Positions 61,550-64,000 of a stretch of 64,000 bases of DNA are shown here, piece after piece. This DNA comes from Marinicella rhabdoformis (GTDB lineage Bacteria; Pseudomonadota; Gammaproteobacteria; Xanthomonadales; Marinicellaceae), in the NCBI RefSeq assembly GCF_009671245.1, contig NZ_VTFS01000003.1, positions 310,001-374,000 of the forward strand. Direction: 5' to 3'. Under the pieces are notes generated by a model. The model worked only from the letters and a program-made list of their open reading frames with translations, searched no databases and had not been told where the DNA came from. The translations under genes were made by a program, and so were the position numbers. Every line of letters starts with the position of its first letter. Positions within the stretch are counted from its first letter, which is position 1.

Positions 61550-61749
61550 CATTCATTTTAATCGATATTTTCCATTATTACCACTTTATATGATTTTTGA
61601 TACTTACAATCTATACTTTTAACTCATAAAATATAGTTCCACAAAATTACCATCCTCATACATTTAGTAAGATTATTTGACGTCTTTGTTCACATTATCT
61701 TAAGCTTACTTTTCATACAATCTACACACTTTCAAACAAATGGATGATT

Positions 61750-62400
61750 ATGAAAACGATATTAAAACTGCCTTTATTAATTGTGAGCGTCATTGCTTTA
61801 CAGGCCTGTACCACTTCAGACCCATACACGGGCGAACAAAAAACACGAAAAACCGTTAAGTACGGCGCCATTGGTGCTGTGGTTTGTGGCCTGATCGGTG
61901 CCACCAAGAACTCAAAGCATGCACGCAATGCAGCTGCAGGTTGTGGTGCGATTGGTGCTGGTGTGGGTGCCTACATGGACCACCAAGAACGTGACTTACG
62001 CCGTGAACTGGTAGGTTCAGGTGTACAAGTACGCAGAGATGGTGATCAAATCCAATTGATCATGCCTGGAAACATCACTTTCAATACCGCCGAATATTCA
62101 ATACGCAGCAGTTTTTATGACACCTTGAACTCAGTTGCGAAAGTGCTTTATAAATACAAAGACACCAATTTAGACATCATTGGTCACACTGATTCTGTCG
62201 GCAGCGAAGCTGACAACCAAAAGCTGTCACAACAACGTGCTTACAGCGTTGCAGATTACTTATCCTCACAAGGCATACCGGCACAACGCCTTACCCCCAT
62301 GGGTGCCGGAGAGAATCAACCCATTGCTGATAACATGTATGAATCAGGCCGCGCTCAAAATCGACGTGTGGAACTGTATATCACCGCGATCGAGCAGTAA
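61750..62400 (+). CDS. YiaD-like OmpA-family outer-membrane lipoprotein
   Basis: About 216 aa. The signal peptide ends in the lipobox ALQAC, then TTSDPYTGEQKTRKTVKYGA. A glycine-zipper segment (AIGAVVCGLIGATK and AGCGAIGAGVGAYMD, about 38-78) resembles YiaD/SlyB-type membrane-associating repeats. The C-terminal OmpA domain (about 95-215) has FNTAEYSIRSS, DIIGHTDSVGSEADNQKLSQ with the peptidoglycan-binding Asp, and GAGENQPIADN with the AQNRRVEL Arg. It tethers the outer membrane to peptidoglycan. ATG 61750 and 61744 are both possible. It is a single gene with its own terminator. Confidence 0.9.
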   Translation: MKTILKLPLLIVSVIALQACTTSDPYTGEQKTRKTVKYGAIGAVVCGLIGATKNSKHARNAAAGCGAIGAGVGAYMDHQERDLRRELVGSGVQVRRDGDQIQLIMPGNITFNTAEYSIRSSFYDTLNSVAKVLYKYKDTNLDIIGHTDSVGSEADNQKLSQQRAYSVADYLSSQGIPAQRLTPMGAGENQPIADNMYESGRAQNRRVELYITAIEQ

Positions 62401-62408
62401 ATAATACC

Positions 62409-62442
62409 AAAAAGGCTTGGCTGATGAGCCAAGCCTTTATCT
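62409..62442. terminator. Bidirectional terminator between the YiaD-like and DUF5666 genes
   Basis: AAAGGCTTGGCT-GATG-AGCCAAGCCTTT is a perfect 12-bp stem with A-rich and T-rich flanks between convergent genes. Confidence 0.9.
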
Positions 62443-62460
62443 TTTCATACTTCCTGATTT

Positions 62461-63951
62461 TTATTCAAATCCATTGGAATAAATCACATCTACCGAACCC
62501 GTTATTGTTCCAACTCCAAGTGCTTTCTGACTACCCGCTTTGATGATATTAAATCGGCTGAAATCATCATCTTCATCAATCCTAATAACACCCCCTGATA
62601 TGATATTATTGACTTCATTGATAAAGGCATCTTCAACTTCTATTTCAGTACCCACAGCAACCTGAGCAAAAAAACTGGATGAACTGATGGGCATGCCATT
62701 GATATCAAAAAACACACTGACTGAAGTATCCACCTTGATTCCAAATAGTTCTATTTCTGGTGCATTGATGGCTGTGATCGCGCCATCGGCATTAGCATCT
62801 GTTACATCTGGGTCACCCCTTTCTCTTACCCTTGTTGCATACAAATTACCGTCACTGTCAGCATAACCCCTGACTTCAACTTGCGTCTCTGTTCCCAAGC
62901 CAAGGCTCATGATGCCATCTTCATCACGCAGCTGTGGTGTAGCAAAAATGGTTTTTCCAAATAAACTGATGGATTCACCCGCAACCACATCAGCAGGTAA
63001 CACGGGTTCTTCAAACTTAAACCTCACTTCTTTAAACTTGACTTTAAAAGCATCAATCACAGAAGTCGTGGTATTCATCAATCCCTCCACTTCAACTTTG
63101 GCACCAACCACAATGTCATCAATCTCTCCATTAATATAAACCGTGACACCACTGACTGTGATTTGCTGCCCTGCTATGGTGAACTGATCATTAGATTCAA
63201 TACTTTCAAAATCAACAATACCTTCTAAAGCCACAGGTATGACATCTCCAGGTAATGTGATGATGCCTTCGGGCTTACATTCAATTTTGGTTACTGTTGT
63301 CAAGGGAGATCCTGCCATAAAAGTGGCATCGGGCATGGCCTTCACTTCTACAAATGATCCATTGCTTAAACCTAAATCACAGTCATCTGGTACAACAGTA
63401 CCGATCACAACCACTTGATTTTGTATATTAAACTGAGTGGCATTCAATCCCGAGACATAGCCTGATAACTTCCATTCAGTCAGGGCGTCATTATCAGCCT
63501 CAACACGACTCACTAACAAGGAAGAATTGGCGTCAACAAAACCTGACAATTTTAATTCATCGCCTGTGTTAATTTGCTCAAACACAAGGTTGTCATCAAA
63601 AAAGGTATCTCCTGTAATTTGTGCATCCACATTGAAAATTTTGAACGGATCCAAAGAAGTGACCGGCCCTTTGTGTGTGTTGATCAGGTCAATTTCCTCA
63701 ATGGTTCCAGCTGTTACCGAAGTGTTTACATCACTCCCGACCCGGTAACGAACTTTGAATCCCGTTCCACCCTGTCCTCTTATTTCAGGTATGACCTGAC
63801 CGTCCTCTTTAATCACCGTATTTTGATTAAATTGAAAACTCCTGATGTCATTTATCGAGACGCCTGTGCCACCTTGTCCTTTTTCAGCACCTATCGCAAT
63901 GGTGCTGAACAAAATCACAGTCACCATCAGTAAATATTTGTATTTATACAT
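62461..63951 (-). CDS. Secreted DUF5666-repeat protein with IYSNGFE tail
   Basis: 496 aa. The signal peptide (YLLMVTVILFSTIAIGA) is followed by GQGGTGVSINDI and then four or five OB-like DUF5666 modules. Each has a G-x-I/V-x-x-hydrophobic strand and GTEIEVEDAF/GDELKLSGFVD/GAKVEVEGLMN-type signatures, typically ending in xxVRE or VSRVE. The whole protein is acidic. It ends VDVIYSNGFE, matching the tails of the beta-helix proteins. AGGAG lies 8 nt before the ATG, a strong ribosome site. It is a single gene at the right end of the window. The function of DUF5666 proteins is not established. Confidence 0.82.
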   Translation of the reverse strand: MYKYKYLLMVTVILFSTIAIGAEKGQGGTGVSINDIRSFQFNQNTVIKEDGQVIPEIRGQGGTGFKVRYRVGSDVNTSVTAGTIEEIDLINTHKGPVTSLDPFKIFNVDAQITGDTFFDDNLVFEQINTGDELKLSGFVDANSSLLVSRVEADNDALTEWKLSGYVSGLNATQFNIQNQVVVIGTVVPDDCDLGLSNGSFVEVKAMPDATFMAGSPLTTVTKIECKPEGIITLPGDVIPVALEGIVDFESIESNDQFTIAGQQITVSGVTVYINGEIDDIVVGAKVEVEGLMNTTTSVIDAFKVKFKEVRFKFEEPVLPADVVAGESISLFGKTIFATPQLRDEDGIMSLGLGTETQVEVRGYADSDGNLYATRVRERGDPDVTDANADGAITAINAPEIELFGIKVDTSVSVFFDINGMPISSSSFFAQVAVGTEIEVEDAFINEVNNIISGGVIRIDEDDDFSRFNIIKAGSQKALGVGTITGSVDVIYSNGFE

Positions 63952-64000
63952 GTTATTCTCCTGTTTCCGGGTTTGATAATTATTTGCTTGTTGGGGTAAT

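Overview
The window reads as chromosomal DNA of a free-living, low-GC gammaproteobacterium. I judge it Marinicella-like or a close relative, from gene content rather than any search. The pointers are a leucine dehydrogenase plus liu (leucine/isovalerate) operon, a Clp-type Crp regulator and a XanB2/FkbO-type chorismatase (both xanthomonad-like), a second-type EF-G (fusA2), two ECF-sigma/Ser-Thr-kinase pairs, and secreted proteins ending in an IFxNGFE-like tail. No IS element, integrase, phage gene, CRISPR array or rRNA was seen. One tRNA (Leu, CAA) is present.

Layout. 1-5.9 kb (minus): the leucine degradation operon ldh-liuA-thiolase-liuB-liuC, with liuC running off the left edge. 6-10.9 kb: pheA, a small lipoprotein, an ExeM-like secreted nuclease and an M14 carboxypeptidase. 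11-17.8 kb: a scarred accessory spot between dgt and fusA2. It holds a methyltransferase gene broken by one in-frame TAA, an unknown exported protein, and three decayed fragments (two of fusA, one of dgt), which record past duplication or merodiploid events. 18-22.7 kb: a kinase/ECF-sigma pair facing a Hep_Hag-repeat surface-protein operon. 23-26.4 kb: a fadI-fadJ beta-oxidation operon whose promoter spacer is a perfect 14-bp palindrome. 26.4-37.7 kb: a GGDEF cyclase, then leuS-lptE-holA-MBOAT-SGNH, a Clp-like regulator, a chorismatase and cysS-sufE, followed by hpf and tRNA-Leu.

38.6-51.9 kb: a second scarred region. A decayed 3' end of a porin gene and an intact paralogue, in the same orientation, flank about 8.5 kb carrying sigma, kinase and two large internally duplicated beta-helix secreted proteins. 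The intact porin is followed, going upstream, by a GGDEF/EAL protein and a periplasmic binding protein on the same strand. 52-60.7 kb (plus): acetoacetyl-CoA synthetase, a WYL regulator, a DUF748 protein, a beta-hydroxyacid dehydrogenase and ubiE-ubiJ-ubiB. 60.7-64 kb: a frameshifted small membrane protein, a ParE/Phd toxin-antitoxin pair, a YiaD-like OmpA lipoprotein and a DUF5666 protein.

How the genes work together. Leucine goes through ldh and the liu genes towards acetyl-CoA and acetoacetate; aacS and the thiolase can return acetoacetate to acetyl-CoA, and fadIJ feeds the same pool. The chorismatase may supply hydroxybenzoate to the ubi genes. A c-di-GMP theme runs through the window: a GGDEF protein, a GGDEF/EAL protein and a Clp-like regulator. 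The most novel material is the pair of sigma/kinase modules beside tagged secreted repeat proteins, and the repeated pattern of accessory cargo bordered by decayed fragments of the neighbouring core gene.
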